Assembly: GCF_900128485.1 (NCBI RefSeq)
Contig: NZ_LT635860.1
Location: 229,148 to 293,147 of the forward strand
Length of the DNA stretch: 64,000 nucleotides
From: Duodenibacillus massiliensis
GTDB taxonomy: Bacteria; Pseudomonadota; Gammaproteobacteria; Burkholderiales; Burkholderiaceae_F
Reading direction: 5' to 3'
Shown in pieces: positions 35,491 to 45,206 of this stretch. A program made the translations under genes and the position numbers. The notes beneath the pieces are model-generated. The model had not been told where the DNA came from. It saw only the letters and a program-made list of their open reading frames with translations, and ran no database searches. Within the stretch, counting starts at the first letter, position 1, and every line of letters starts with the position of its first letter.

Positions 35491-37239
35491 ATGCAGACAA
35501 CTGTGACAGCGGCGGATGAATCCGCCAAAGTTATGTCAGGCGCCGAAATCGTCATCGAGGCGCTTCATGCCGAAGGTGTAAAACACGTCTTCGGTTATCC
35601 GGGCGGGGCAGTGCTTCCCGTCTATGACGAAATCTACAAGCAGAAGTATTTCCGCCACATTCTCGTGCGCCACGAGCAGGCGGCGCTGCATGCCGCAGAC
35701 GCCTATGCCCGCTCAACCGGCGAAGTGGGCGTTGCGCTTCTCACATCGGGCCCCGGCGCGACAAACGGCGTCACCGGTATCGCCACGGCCTACGCCGACT
35801 CAGTTCCCCTCGTTGTCTTCACGGGCCAGGTTGCCACAAGCCTCATCGGCACCGATGCTTTCCAAGAATGCGACACCGTGGGCATTACGCGCCCCTGCGT
35901 CAAACACAATTACCTTGTCAAAGACGTCCGGGACCTCGCGCGCACCATTAAAGAAGCCTTTTACATTGCCAGAAGCGGCCGTCCCGGCCCCGTGCTGATT
36001 GACCTTCCGAAGGACGTTCAGGTCAATAAGTGCCCGTTTGTGTGGCCTTTAAAGATTGATATTCCGAGCTACCGCCCGGTCTTAAAGGGCCACCCCGGCC
36101 AGATCCGCAGGGCACTGCAGGTACTGCTCACAGCCAAGCGTCCGCTCATTTACGCGGGCGGCGGCGTTGTGATTTCCGGCGCCTCGGCGCTTTTAAACCG
36201 CATCGCCTCGCTTTTGGGCTACCCCGTTGTGACAACCCTGATGGGCATCGGCGGGTTTGACGCCAAAGACAGCAAGTGTCTCGGCATGGTCGGCATGCAC
36301 GGTACCTACGAAGCCAACATGGCGATGCAGGGCTGTGACGTTGTCTTTGCCGTGGGGGCGCGCTTTGATGACCGTGTGATCGGAAATCCCGCCGACTGGC
36401 AGAAAAATGAGCGCACCGTCATTCAGGTTGACGTTGATCCGAGTTCGATTGCCAAAAACGTCAGAACCGACATTCCGATCGTGGGCGACGTGCGCGAGGT
36501 TCTCGCAGAGCTTCTCTCTCAGCTTGAAGCCACGCAGACACGCACGGACGCCGAGGCGCTCGCCGCCTGGATGAACCGCATTGACACCTGGAAGGCCAAG
36601 AAGTGCCTGCACTATAAGGTTGACGCCGCCAAGCCCATCCTGCCGCAGGCCGTTATTGAGCGCGTCGCGGCCGCAGCGGGCGAAAACGCCTATTTTTCGA
36701 CAGACGTGGGCGAACATCAGATGTGGGCCGCGCAGTATCTGAAATTCAGAGAGCCGCGCCACTGGCTTACCTCGGGCGGCCTCGGCACGATGGGCTACGG
36801 ACTGCCGGCCGCCCTGGGCGTTCAGGTTGCGCACCCCGATGCGGTAAGCGTCCTTTTCACCGGTGACGGCTCGATTCAGATGAACATTCAGGAATTGGGA
36901 ACGGCCAAGCAGTACGGCCTTCACCCCAAGATTTTCCTTTTAAATAACGGCTATCTCGGGATGGTCGCGCTCTGGCAGCGAGCCTACTATCAGGGCCACT
37001 GCTCGGAGTCCGTGATGGACGTGCAGCCGGACTTTGTAAAGCTTGCCGAGTGCTACGGCCACATTGGTCTGAGAGCCACGACTTACGCGGAACTCGATAA
37101 GGCGATTGACCTTGCCTTCAATAAGTACAAGGACGAACTTGTCTTTATTGACGTGCACATCGCCCCCGAAGAGCCGGTTTTACCGATGGTGGGTCCGGGA
37201 CAGGGCCTCACGGACATGGTTTTGCCCGAGGAGAATTAA
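35491..37239 (+). CDS. ilvB: Acetolactate synthase large subunit
   Basis: 582 aa ThDP enzyme. It has the catalytic Glu in HEQAALHAADAYARSTG, GPGATNGVTGIATAYADS, the FAD-binding middle domain (GIGGFDAKDSKCLGMVGMHG, VGARFDDRVIGN) and the ThDP motif GDGSIQMNIQELGTAKQY..NNGYLGMV. It joins two pyruvates, or pyruvate and 2-ketobutyrate, in valine, leucine and isoleucine synthesis. It is the first gene of ilvBHC; ilvH starts 3 nt after its stop. Confidence 0.97.
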   Translation: MQTTVTAADESAKVMSGAEIVIEALHAEGVKHVFGYPGGAVLPVYDEIYKQKYFRHILVRHEQAALHAADAYARSTGEVGVALLTSGPGATNGVTGIATAYADSVPLVVFTGQVATSLIGTDAFQECDTVGITRPCVKHNYLVKDVRDLARTIKEAFYIARSGRPGPVLIDLPKDVQVNKCPFVWPLKIDIPSYRPVLKGHPGQIRRALQVLLTAKRPLIYAGGGVVISGASALLNRIASLLGYPVVTTLMGIGGFDAKDSKCLGMVGMHGTYEANMAMQGCDVVFAVGARFDDRVIGNPADWQKNERTVIQVDVDPSSIAKNVRTDIPIVGDVREVLAELLSQLEATQTRTDAEALAAWMNRIDTWKAKKCLHYKVDAAKPILPQAVIERVAAAAGENAYFSTDVGEHQMWAAQYLKFREPRHWLTSGGLGTMGYGLPAALGVQVAHPDAVSVLFTGDGSIQMNIQELGTAKQYGLHPKIFLLNNGYLGMVALWQRAYYQGHCSESVMDVQPDFVKLAECYGHIGLRATTYAELDKAIDLAFNKYKDELVFIDVHIAPEEPVLPMVGPGQGLTDMVLPEEN

Positions 37240-37242
37240 ACA

Positions 37243-37740
37243 ATGAAAGAACGGCATATTTTGTCTGTGCTCATTGAAAACGCAGCCGGCGCCGTCTCCC
37301 GCGTGGTGGGCCTTTTTGCCGCCCGCGGCTACAACATTGAGTCTCTGACGGCGGCCCCCACCGAAGTTCCGACGATTTCGCGGCTGACGATCGTCAGCCG
37401 CGGCGACTCGGCAACCATTGAACGGATCACAAAGCACTTAAACCGCCTCATTGAGGTGATTAAGGTCGTGGATCTGATGGAAAACGAGTATGTCGAGCGT
37501 GAACTGATGCTCGTCAAGGTCCGTGCCGTGGGCCGTGACCGCGACGAGCTCATGCGCATGGTGGAAATTTTCCGTGCCCGCGTGATTGACGTCACCGACA
37601 AGACATTCACCATCGAAATCACCGGTAACGTTGAAAAGAGCGACGCCTTTTTAAAGGCGATCGACAAGTCAATCATTCTCGAAACCGTCCGCACGGGCGC
37701 AAGCGGGATCGCGCGCGGTGAACGGGTTTTGAGAGCTTAA
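37243..37740 (+). CDS. ilvH: Acetolactate synthase small (regulatory) subunit
   Basis: 165 aa. An N-terminal ACT domain begins MKERHILSVLIENAAGAVSRVVGLFAARGYNIESL; the second domain has MLVKVRAVGRDRDEL and DKTFTIEITG. It binds IlvB, stimulates it and confers valine inhibition. The RBS GAGGAG overlaps the end of ilvB, indicating coupled translation. Confidence 0.97.
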   Translation: MKERHILSVLIENAAGAVSRVVGLFAARGYNIESLTAAPTEVPTISRLTIVSRGDSATIERITKHLNRLIEVIKVVDLMENEYVERELMLVKVRAVGRDRDELMRMVEIFRARVIDVTDKTFTIEITGNVEKSDAFLKAIDKSIILETVRTGASGIARGERVLRA

Positions 37741-38826
<1,086 letters not shown>

Positions 38827-38867
38827 CTGACACATCCCGGCTTTATGCCGGAATAACAGTTACTTAG

Positions 38868-38903
38868 CCCGCCTGTTGGTTTTGCCTCGGGCGGGTTTGT
38901 TTT
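38868..38903 (+). terminator. Terminator of ilvBHC
   Basis: CCCGCC (38868-38873) pairs with GGCGGG (38890-38895), followed by TTTGTTTTC, about 40 nt past the ilvC stop. Confidence 0.75.
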
Positions 38904-38908
38904 CACCT

Positions 38909-39589
38909 TTAAACGGGAAGCGTACCGTGGCGGATAAGCCAGGTGTAAAGAAAGGGAAGGACCTTACGGTCGTTGGGCATATTAAGCATTGCGCTGAGAC
39001 CGGACAAAGGCACGAGGCTCACGGCCTGACTTTCCCAGCCGGCGTCTCGGGGTGTACCGGCTGTGCGGCGCGCAATGTAGTAGCGGGTGATGCTTTTGGT
39101 ACGGCGGATGTCTGCGAGCCACGCCACGGGTTCAACCCAAAGGCCCGATTCTTCAAAAGTTTCCTTGACGGCGTTAACGGCCAACGTGAGCCCCGGCTCA
39201 AGCCGCCCCTTGGGAAATGTGGTTTTGATCCCTGCGAAGGCGTTACTCGGATGCACGAGCCAGACACGATCATCGGGCTCAAGAATGACGCAGCCTGAGG
39301 TAAGAAAAAGCCCGTGGGTTTCGGGATAGTCAGGTTCCTCACATTGAATGCGGTCGTTGAGTTTTTTCCAGTCAGCAACCGATGCCGGCGTCTGAGGGCG
39401 TCGGGAAAAAGCAACGTTATAAAGCGAGGCGGGCAGCTCTCCCGCGTCCGTGACGGAGAGCGTTGCGTCCGAGGAGGGCGTCAGCCACGTGGAAAGCGCG
39501 GTTGAAACCGAAGGCGAGGCGAGTGTGAGAGGCTGCCCGTTTTCATCTGGCTGCGGATGGAAAATATGTGCTCCCGGGACGATAGCCAT
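38909..39589 (-). CDS. Nudix hydrolase-family protein
   Basis: 226 aa. A Nudix box is recognisable as KGRLEPGLTLAVNAVKETFEESGLWVE; the canonical RE is KE here, while the EE-x-GL part is intact. The first 90 residues are poorly conserved, and DDRVWLVHPSNAFAG..TTFPKG begins the Nudix fold. Such enzymes cleave nucleoside diphosphates linked to another group; the substrate is unknown. It converges with ilvC. Confidence 0.8.
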   Translation of the reverse strand: MAIVPGAHIFHPQPDENGQPLTLASPSVSTALSTWLTPSSDATLSVTDAGELPASLYNVAFSRRPQTPASVADWKKLNDRIQCEEPDYPETHGLFLTSGCVILEPDDRVWLVHPSNAFAGIKTTFPKGRLEPGLTLAVNAVKETFEESGLWVEPVAWLADIRRTKSITRYYIARRTAGTPRDAGWESQAVSLVPLSGLSAMLNMPNDRKVLPFLYTWLIRHGTLPV

Positions 39590-39591
39590 AT

Positions 39592-39617
39592 GCCCGAAAG
39601 AACCGCTTCCTTCGGGC
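39592..39617. terminator. Hairpin between the barrel and Nudix genes
   Basis: GCCCGAA (39592-39598) pairs with TTCGGGC (39611-39617), just upstream of the Nudix start and downstream of the barrel gene. It lacks a T-run on the minus strand. Confidence 0.4.
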
Positions 39618-39693
39618 TTTGGTTTAAGCCTAGAAGCGCTTTATGGCAGATTCGTGACAGACGGCATCAGCCGTAAGCGTCAGAGGCCTTCGG

Positions 39694-40662
39694 TCAGAAG
39701 GTGTACTTCCCGTCAAGTGTGACCGCATGATTGCGGCGGTCGTTTTCCCCGAGGTCAAGCCGGTAGGTCAGGCCGAGGCTCCCTTTTTCGCCCTGAGCAG
39801 CCACACCGAAGGCCATTCTCCAGCAGCGGGTGTCGGCAAAACGCATGCTGTGGGTCACACCCTGAAGGTGCGTCACGGTCTCTCTGTCGCCCGCGGTGGA
39901 CACAAAGGAGATGTCGGCAAGAGGTTTTACCGTAAAGCCCGCCGCATCAAATTCTGAGGCAACCGTCACGCCCACCGGGAATTCCCAGTAAAGGGCGTTG
40001 TCGGGCTGCACGGAAACCGCCGCGTCACTGAAATTGTCGGGATTGATCTTCGTGGCTTTTGCGTCCGCATGCGCAAGGACTTTTACAGCGCCTTCGGTGA
40101 TGAGAAAGTCGCCGCCCGCCTCAGCCGTGAAAATATCCGCGTCCGTGTTGCGTGATTCGCCCGTGGTCGTATCGGTGCCGCCCTTAGCCTTCAGCCAGCT
40201 TAAAGCCCCTCGCACGCCGAGAGGCCCCCAGGTCTTTTCGCCGAAAATCCGCACGCCGAAAAATTCCGTCTCACCGTCGAGATTCTTTGTAAGCCCCGTC
40301 GTGTCAATGTCGCCTCTGCCGTAAGAGTAGGCAACGCCGAAGAGGGCTGTTCCGGTTTTGATATCCGCGCCGAGATGGAGGGCACCGAGGTGGCTCTTAT
40401 AGCCCGCGTCATCCCCCATGACCTTACTTTCAGAGACCGCCCCGTTTAAATCGAACCAGACGCTTCCCCCGTCATGACGCGTAAAGAGGCGCGTTTCCCG
40501 CACGCGTGCGTCGGTTGCGTCACGCGTGAGGTCAACGGCGTCTTTTTGCGCTGCGGTCACCGCCGCAAAGGCGTGGTGCGTGTCGGCAAAGGACGGGACC
40601 GAAGCCAAAGCGCAACAAAGAGATGCGGAGCAAGCGAGAATGGATTTCACGGGAAGAGTCAT
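39694..40662 (-). CDS. Outer-membrane autotransporter-type beta-barrel protein
   Basis: 322 aa. A signal peptide (MTLPVKSILACSASLCCALASVPSFA) is followed by a short linker and then an autotransporter-like barrel: alternating strands such as GSVWFDLNGAVSESKV, GADIKTGTALFGVAYSYG, EFFGVRIFGEKTWGPLGVRGALSW and a terminal aromatic (DGKYTF). There is almost no passenger domain, so the protein may act as a pore or surface structure, or be a remnant of a larger autotransporter. It is transcribed alone. Confidence 0.8.
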   Translation of the reverse strand: MTLPVKSILACSASLCCALASVPSFADTHHAFAAVTAAQKDAVDLTRDATDARVRETRLFTRHDGGSVWFDLNGAVSESKVMGDDAGYKSHLGALHLGADIKTGTALFGVAYSYGRGDIDTTGLTKNLDGETEFFGVRIFGEKTWGPLGVRGALSWLKAKGGTDTTTGESRNTDADIFTAEAGGDFLITEGAVKVLAHADAKATKINPDNFSDAAVSVQPDNALYWEFPVGVTVASEFDAAGFTVKPLADISFVSTAGDRETVTHLQGVTHSMRFADTRCWRMAFGVAAQGEKGSLGLTYRLDLGENDRRNHAVTLDGKYTF

Positions 40663-40781
40663 TTAAAAGGCGTTAACAGCAACTGCAACGGACAAATTTT
40701 AGCGGCACCGCGACGATAACGCGGGCCGCTGATTATGACGCCATTGGCTTAGAAAATTCTGAAATCTGTCCTTACGCAGCC

Positions 40782-41945
40782 TCAGAGTTTCTTAAGTGAC
40801 AATGTAAACGTACCGCTCGGATCGATTTCCGGGAGCCGTTCGCGGTAGGTTTTGAGAATCGCGCTTTCCGGATCGGTATCGGTAAAAGCCTCCGGATAGA
40901 AGACCTTCGCAAGAAACTGCGTCATGCGCCAGTCCGTGATGGATCGGAGGCTGCCGTGATCCACCCCGTAAAAGTCGTTGGTTTTCACAGCCCTGAGGTT
41001 CTCCCACAAGGGACGCCGTTTAAAGCCCTCAAGGCGCCTCACGGCATCTTCGCGCGCCACGGTAAAGCCCATCCGCATCTGATCGGCATGGTCGTTACCC
41101 CAGATGCTTCCCCCGATAATGACGATTTCCGGGTTTTTACTGAGCACAAATTCGCGGGTCAGGGCCCCGTAGGGTTCAGGCATCGTTTCGGCAATCCCTG
41201 CGGCATTGAGCCGCTTGATGATCGCCCCCCAGAGAATGGTGCTGTTGTAGGAATTGCCGTACTGACCGGGCCCGAGGTTGCCGAGTTCCATATAAACCGT
41301 CCGGTGCTTGCGCCCGTCCGGCAGAAGCGCAATACGGCGGGTGATTTCGCTGAGACCCGTGATGCATTCGTCAATGAGGCTATCGGCCACAGCATCCCGC
41401 TCAAGAAGTCGCCCGAGAATACGGGTGGAAAGGACGTGGTTTTCCAGTTTCATTGCGTGGTAGTCGATGACGATCACGGCAACACCCACGCGCTCTAAAA
41501 GGGCAATACGCTGATTGTTGGCCGCAAACTGCGAGCGGCCGATCAGAATCACATCGGGCTTTAACGCGAGAATCCGCTCGGTATTCAAAATGTCATCGTG
41601 GTAGCCGCCGATACTCGGAATCGCAGTGATGGTGGGAAAGGCCTTCGTAAACACCCGGTATTCACCCATGCGCGTACTTTCCCAGTGATCCTGCGTGAGG
41701 CCCACGACCTTTGTGAGAGCCCCTGCGCCGCCCACCAGAAGATAGTTGGCGATGTAGTTGGCCACAACGATGCGCTGCGGTGCCTTTTTCACAGTGACGC
41801 TGCGGCCGGCCACGTCCTTGAAGGTAAGCGGCCAGGTCCCCGCGGGCGGAAGGCTGTCGGTTTGCGCAAAGAGAGCCCCGGCGGGCAAAAGCCCCAGAAA
41901 GGCTGCGGCAGAAGAAAATGCAAGCAGTGAACGGCGGTTTGTCAT
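40782..41945 (-). CDS. Metal-chelate ABC transporter binding protein (cassette 1)
   Basis: 387 aa with an export signal (MTNRRSLLAFSSAAAFLGLLPAGALFA). The FecB/BtuF-type PBP fold is shown by VTVKKAPQRIVVANYIANYLL, NTERILALKPDVILIG and the C-lobe region KTNDFYGVDHGS. It should capture an iron, nickel, haem-like or cobalamin-like ligand in the periplasm and pass it to the permease. It is the last gene of permease-ATPase-methyltransferase-binding protein, 15 nt behind the methyltransferase. The ligand is not identifiable by eye. Confidence 0.88.
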   Translation of the reverse strand: MTNRRSLLAFSSAAAFLGLLPAGALFAQTDSLPPAGTWPLTFKDVAGRSVTVKKAPQRIVVANYIANYLLVGGAGALTKVVGLTQDHWESTRMGEYRVFTKAFPTITAIPSIGGYHDDILNTERILALKPDVILIGRSQFAANNQRIALLERVGVAVIVIDYHAMKLENHVLSTRILGRLLERDAVADSLIDECITGLSEITRRIALLPDGRKHRTVYMELGNLGPGQYGNSYNSTILWGAIIKRLNAAGIAETMPEPYGALTREFVLSKNPEIVIIGGSIWGNDHADQMRMGFTVAREDAVRRLEGFKRRPLWENLRAVKTNDFYGVDHGSLRSITDWRMTQFLAKVFYPEAFTDTDPESAILKTYRERLPEIDPSGTFTLSLKKL

Positions 41946-41960
41946 GACGGAGGGTCTCCC

Positions 41961-42710
41961 TTACAACGGTTTTTGGGCAAGAACAAGAAAATCGGTAATC
42001 AGTGTGCGGGGCGCTCCGGAGGTGGGATCCGTCACGGTGAGGCACTGCGGCTCAAGCACCGTCACGCGGCCAAAACCGGCCGCAAGCAACGTTTCCGTAT
42101 CCCAGCCCGGGCGCGAAACACGGGTAAGCGGCAATGTTTTTGCAATCGCTTCCATGGGCGAAGTATCCACGCCGAGCACGAACTGCTTTGCGTGCCCGTA
42201 GGAGTGATCGGCTTTTTCTTTGGCCGCAAGCCACAGGGGATCGTCCAGATAGCGGTAGTGGTTGCCGTCGGCGTAAAGGAGTTTTCCGCCGGGCTTGAGA
42301 ATCCGAAACCACTCCCGAAGAGCGGCCTCAGGCGCGGGCAGATTCCAGACGGCGTTACGGGAAAGCACCGCGTCAAACGACCTGTCAGGACAATGCGTCT
42401 GCGTAATGTCGACCTTTTGAAAGCGAACCGTCAGTCTGAGCGCCTCCGCATTGGCGCGTGCTTCTTCAAGCATTCCTTCTGACGCGTCAAAGCCGGTGGA
42501 CGTAAGCCCCGCGCGTGCGGCGGCAAGCGCGAGAAACCCAGCACCGCACCCCATATCTGCAACAGCAGAACCCGCGGGCAGCGTGAGAAGCTCTTTTATG
42601 CGCTTAACCCAGGCTTCCCCCTTCGGGGATTTGATTTCATCAATGGTTCTGAGACTGTAGCCTTCGGCGCGGGTATCCCAGTACCCCGCAATATCTTTTT
42701 GAATCGTCAT
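41961..42710 (-). CDS. Class I SAM-dependent methyltransferase (cassette 1)
   Basis: 249 aa. The Rossmann SAM site is ADMGCGAGFLALAAARAG, with the acidic motif II TGFDASEGMLEEAR, motif IV DAVLSRNAVWNL and post-motif LKPGGKLLYADGN. The N-terminus begins IAGYWDTRAEGY. It sits between the ATPase (11 nt) and the binding-protein gene (15 nt), so it is part of the uptake operon. The substrate is unknown; the same position is filled by another methyltransferase in cassette 2. Confidence 0.88.
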   Translation of the reverse strand: MTIQKDIAGYWDTRAEGYSLRTIDEIKSPKGEAWVKRIKELLTLPAGSAVADMGCGAGFLALAAARAGLTSTGFDASEGMLEEARANAEALRLTVRFQKVDITQTHCPDRSFDAVLSRNAVWNLPAPEAALREWFRILKPGGKLLYADGNHYRYLDDPLWLAAKEKADHSYGHAKQFVLGVDTSPMEAIAKTLPLTRVSRPGWDTETLLAAGFGRVTVLEPQCLTVTDPTSGAPRTLITDFLVLAQKPL

Positions 42711-42721
42711 GGTGTCTTTGA

Positions 42722-43504
42722 TTAGTGATGATGCCCGGTGTCAACATCGAGCGGTTTCTGAGGAATGACAACCACACAGTCTTCACGGGTTTTATCGACT
42801 GCCGCCTCGATGCGGTAGATATCGCGCATCTCTTCGGGCGTCAGAACGTTTTGGGGCGTGTCATAGCGCCTTACGCCGCCATCACAGATCATCAGCAGTT
42901 TTGAGGAAAAGCGGCTTGCAAGCATCAGGTCGTGCACAACCGCAAGCGCCACGGCCCCGGTTCTTTTCACGTAATCCACTGCAGCCTGCATGACAATGAG
43001 CTGATGGCGCATATCAAGGGCGCTCGTGGGCTCATCCAGAAGAAGCACCTTGGGTCCGGAGACAAAAGCCTGCGCCATAAAGACGAGCTGTTTTTGCCCG
43101 CCCGAGAGAGAGGCGACCGGTTTATCCGCGAGGGGACTGATCTGCATGGCGTGAAGCGTCTGATCAACCTTTTCAAAGACGTCCGGCGTCACGCGCCAGG
43201 AGAGGCTTCTTCCGAGACCGAGCATCACAATCTCAAAGACCGTAAGGCGGCTTGTAACCTGGGTGAGCTGCGGAAGATACGCAACGGTGCGGGAAGAGAA
43301 GGTCTCACTGCCGTCAGTAAGCGTAACGGCCCCTGTATGCGGCGTCATGCCCGCGATGGCCTTTAAAAGGGTGGTTTTGCCGGCGGCGTTTCGGCCCGCC
43401 ACGCACACAAGTGTCCCGCCCTCGATGTCAAAGGTAACGTGTTTGAGAATCGGGCGGCCGCAGTAGGCAACACCGAGGTCCTTAACGGAAAGCCTGAGTG
43501 TCAT
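42722..43504 (-). CDS. Metal-chelate ABC transporter ATPase (cassette 1)
   Basis: 260 aa from the ATG at 43504, which overlaps the permease stop (ATGA). Walker A is GRNAAGKTT (one residue off the usual GxNGxGKS/T), the signature is LSGGQKQLV, and Walker B is KVLLLDEPTSALD followed by the H-loop VVHDL. It resembles FecE/BtuD-type ATPases. The C-terminus ends GHHH, perhaps a minor metal contact. A much longer frame upstream overlaps the permease and is not coding. Confidence 0.92.
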   Translation of the reverse strand: MTLRLSVKDLGVAYCGRPILKHVTFDIEGGTLVCVAGRNAAGKTTLLKAIAGMTPHTGAVTLTDGSETFSSRTVAYLPQLTQVTSRLTVFEIVMLGLGRSLSWRVTPDVFEKVDQTLHAMQISPLADKPVASLSGGQKQLVFMAQAFVSGPKVLLLDEPTSALDMRHQLIVMQAAVDYVKRTGAVALAVVHDLMLASRFSSKLLMICDGGVRRYDTPQNVLTPEEMRDIYRIEAAVDKTREDCVVVIPQKPLDVDTGHHH

Positions 43505-44535
43505 CAGAAGTCCCTCCGGCTCTTTAAAAGAAGTACAAGCAGAAACGGGACACCCGCAATTGACGTCACAATCCCGATCGGAAGCATTGCCCCGGCGGAG
43601 AGCCATTTGGCAACAAGCGAGGAAAGCAGCATGATGAAGCCCCCGAAAAGGATGCTTCCGGGAATGAGCCAGCGCTGATCGTCCCCTAAAAGAAGTTTCG
43701 CGCAGTGGGGAGCAACCAGCCCCACAAAGGCAATGGTGCCGATGAAGGAAACGGAAGCCGCAACCAGTACGGACGCAGCAGAAAAGACAATGACGCGCAG
43801 GCGGGCGACCGGAACGCCCAAACTTTTGGCACGCTCTTCTCCCACGGAAAGGCTCGTAAGCTGCCAGGCGCAGGGCACCAGAAAAATGAGCCCGAGAAGA
43901 AGTGCCGCGCCGGCGGCAGCGGTGGAAAGCCACCCCGCGCGCTCGAGATTACCGAAGGTCCAGCCGTTGATGAGCTGGGCGGTTTCGGGGGAGGCAAGGT
44001 AAATCAGAAGCTGCTGCAGCGCCACAAAGAAGAAATTCATGATGATGCCCGCGAGAATCAGTGTGGCGGGCGACATCCCTTTGAGCCTTCCGAGAAAAAG
44101 AATGAGAAGGCAGATCACAAGAGCCGCAATAAAGGCCGCAGTGATGGTACCGGCCCAGAGCTCGCCGAAAAGCGTGAGTCCTCCGGTGATCGCGATGGCG
44201 GCTCCAAAACTTGCGCCCGAAGTGATCCCGAGCGTAGAGGGGCTCGCAAGCGCATTGGCCGTAATCGTCTGAATGGAAAGACCGGCCAGTGATAAAGAAG
44301 CACCGACCAACAAAGCCGTGAGCGCCATCGGCAGACGCAGTGACCAGACAATAACGGCGTTGGGTTCAGTGGAAGCCGGCCCCGCGGCAACCGCCGCAAT
44401 CACGTCTTTGGCGCTCATGCCGGAACTGCCTGTTGTAAGATCAGCCACAAGCAGGGCCGCAAGAGCAGCTGCCGCAAGAAGAGTAAGGAGCAGCCTGCTT
44501 CGCTGGCGTTCACGGTAATGAATATGGCAGGACAT
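43504..44535 (-). CDS. Metal-chelate ABC transporter permease, FecCD family (cassette 1)
   Basis: About 343 aa from the ATG at 44535, with nine or ten membrane helices. FecCD/BtuC hallmarks are LRLPMALTALLVGASLSLAGLSIQTITANALASPSTLGITSGASFGAA, the loop GEERAKSLGVPVARLR, and FIGTIAFVGLVAPHCAKLLLGDDQR. It is the first gene of the minus-strand operon and forms the membrane channel with the ATPase. The 75 codons upstream of 44535 lack similarity, so the shorter start is chosen. Confidence 0.9.
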   Translation of the reverse strand: MSCHIHYRERQRSRLLLTLLAAAALAALLVADLTTGSSGMSAKDVIAAVAAGPASTEPNAVIVWSLRLPMALTALLVGASLSLAGLSIQTITANALASPSTLGITSGASFGAAIAITGGLTLFGELWAGTITAAFIAALVICLLILFLGRLKGMSPATLILAGIIMNFFFVALQQLLIYLASPETAQLINGWTFGNLERAGWLSTAAAGAALLLGLIFLVPCAWQLTSLSVGEERAKSLGVPVARLRVIVFSAASVLVAASVSFIGTIAFVGLVAPHCAKLLLGDDQRWLIPGSILFGGFIMLLSSLVAKWLSAGAMLPIGIVTSIAGVPFLLVLLLKSRRDF

Positions 44536-44671
44536 TGAATCAGCCGGTGTATGAAGAAATTTTAAAAGATCATACCAAACTAACGCCGCAAGCACACACG
44601 CCGAAAGTAGAGGAAAAGTGCCAAATTGCCTCAAACGAAGGCCGAAGTTTGTCTTTGAGTGGTTTCTAACG

Positions 44672-44869
44672 ATGTCCCGAACAATTGCGTTAATACTTTT
44701 TACCGTCGCCCTTGCGGCGCTCGGCGCTGAAATTGCCGTCAACGTCCGAGATGCGGACATTGTCCGTAACGGTTATGCCGAAATTGACCTCCGGTTAAAG
44801 GACGCAGCTCCTAGGTGGGGCGGTGACTTGGTTAGGGATGTAAGGTTTTTTGTGTCCAGACGACAATAG
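44672..44869 (+). CDS. Possible small membrane or exported protein
   Basis: A 65-codon frame with a hydrophobic N-terminal segment (MSRTIALILFTVALAALGAE) and coding-like third-position bias through about residue 55. There is no clear ribosome site and no recognised family. It lies in the 670-nt gap between the divergent cassette 1 and torA genes, so it may be a gene remnant. The rest of that gap, 44870-45100, shows nothing else I can name. Confidence 0.3.
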   Translation: MSRTIALILFTVALAALGAEIAVNVRDADIVRNGYAEIDLRLKDAAPRWGGDLVRDVRFFVSRRQ

Positions 44870-45108
44870 CGCTCCCGTAGGGCGCGAAAGGAATCACCGT
44901 GGCACACCGTACGCCCAAAATAAACGGAGCCTGATTTCCGTCAAGCATTGCCGTTGTCAGCTGGGAAATGATTTACGGCGTCAGTCGGAAGTCGTACTCC
45001 GCAAAGAATTCTTTTTACCTGAAAAACTCGGAGGAACTTGGCTAAACTGCTTAGCGGTATTCATGGAAAGTAATAACGGTTTATCCTGATGGCAAGGGAA
45101 ATTAACGG

Positions 45109-45123
45109 TGAGAATAATTCTCA
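45109..45123 (+). promoter_or_regulatory. Fur-box-like palindrome upstream of the TorA-type gene
   Basis: TGAGAATAATTCTCA is a perfect 7-1-7 palindrome that closely follows the Fur site pattern TGATAATnATTATCA and variants with GAGAAT. It is 84 nt before the reductase start and about 570 nt from the divergent metal-uptake operon. An iron-dependent repressor binding here is inferred. Confidence 0.6.
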
Positions 45124-45128
45124 ATAAC

Positions 45129-45197
45129 GCCCCCTCAGGGGCATTTTGTGCGGGAGTTAATTCCTTGTAGGGAAGTCCTCTCGCGCTTTAAGAGAGG
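45129..45197 (+). promoter_or_regulatory. Leader hairpins before the TorA-type gene
   Basis: GCCCC (45129-45133) pairs with GGGGC (45138-45142) and is followed by ATTTTG, a weak terminator-like signal. Nearer the gene, CCTCTC (45177-45182) pairs with GAGAGG (45192-45197), which includes the Shine-Dalgarno sequence. Folding could therefore limit initiation at 45207. Confidence 0.4.
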
Positions 45198-45206
45198 TGA
45201 TTCATC

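Noticed and set aside
45095..45180. Cobalamin riboswitch before the TorA-type gene
   Set aside because: AGGGAA...GGTGA and a C-rich stretch recall parts of it, but no convincing B12 box follows and the palindrome is better explained as a Fur site.
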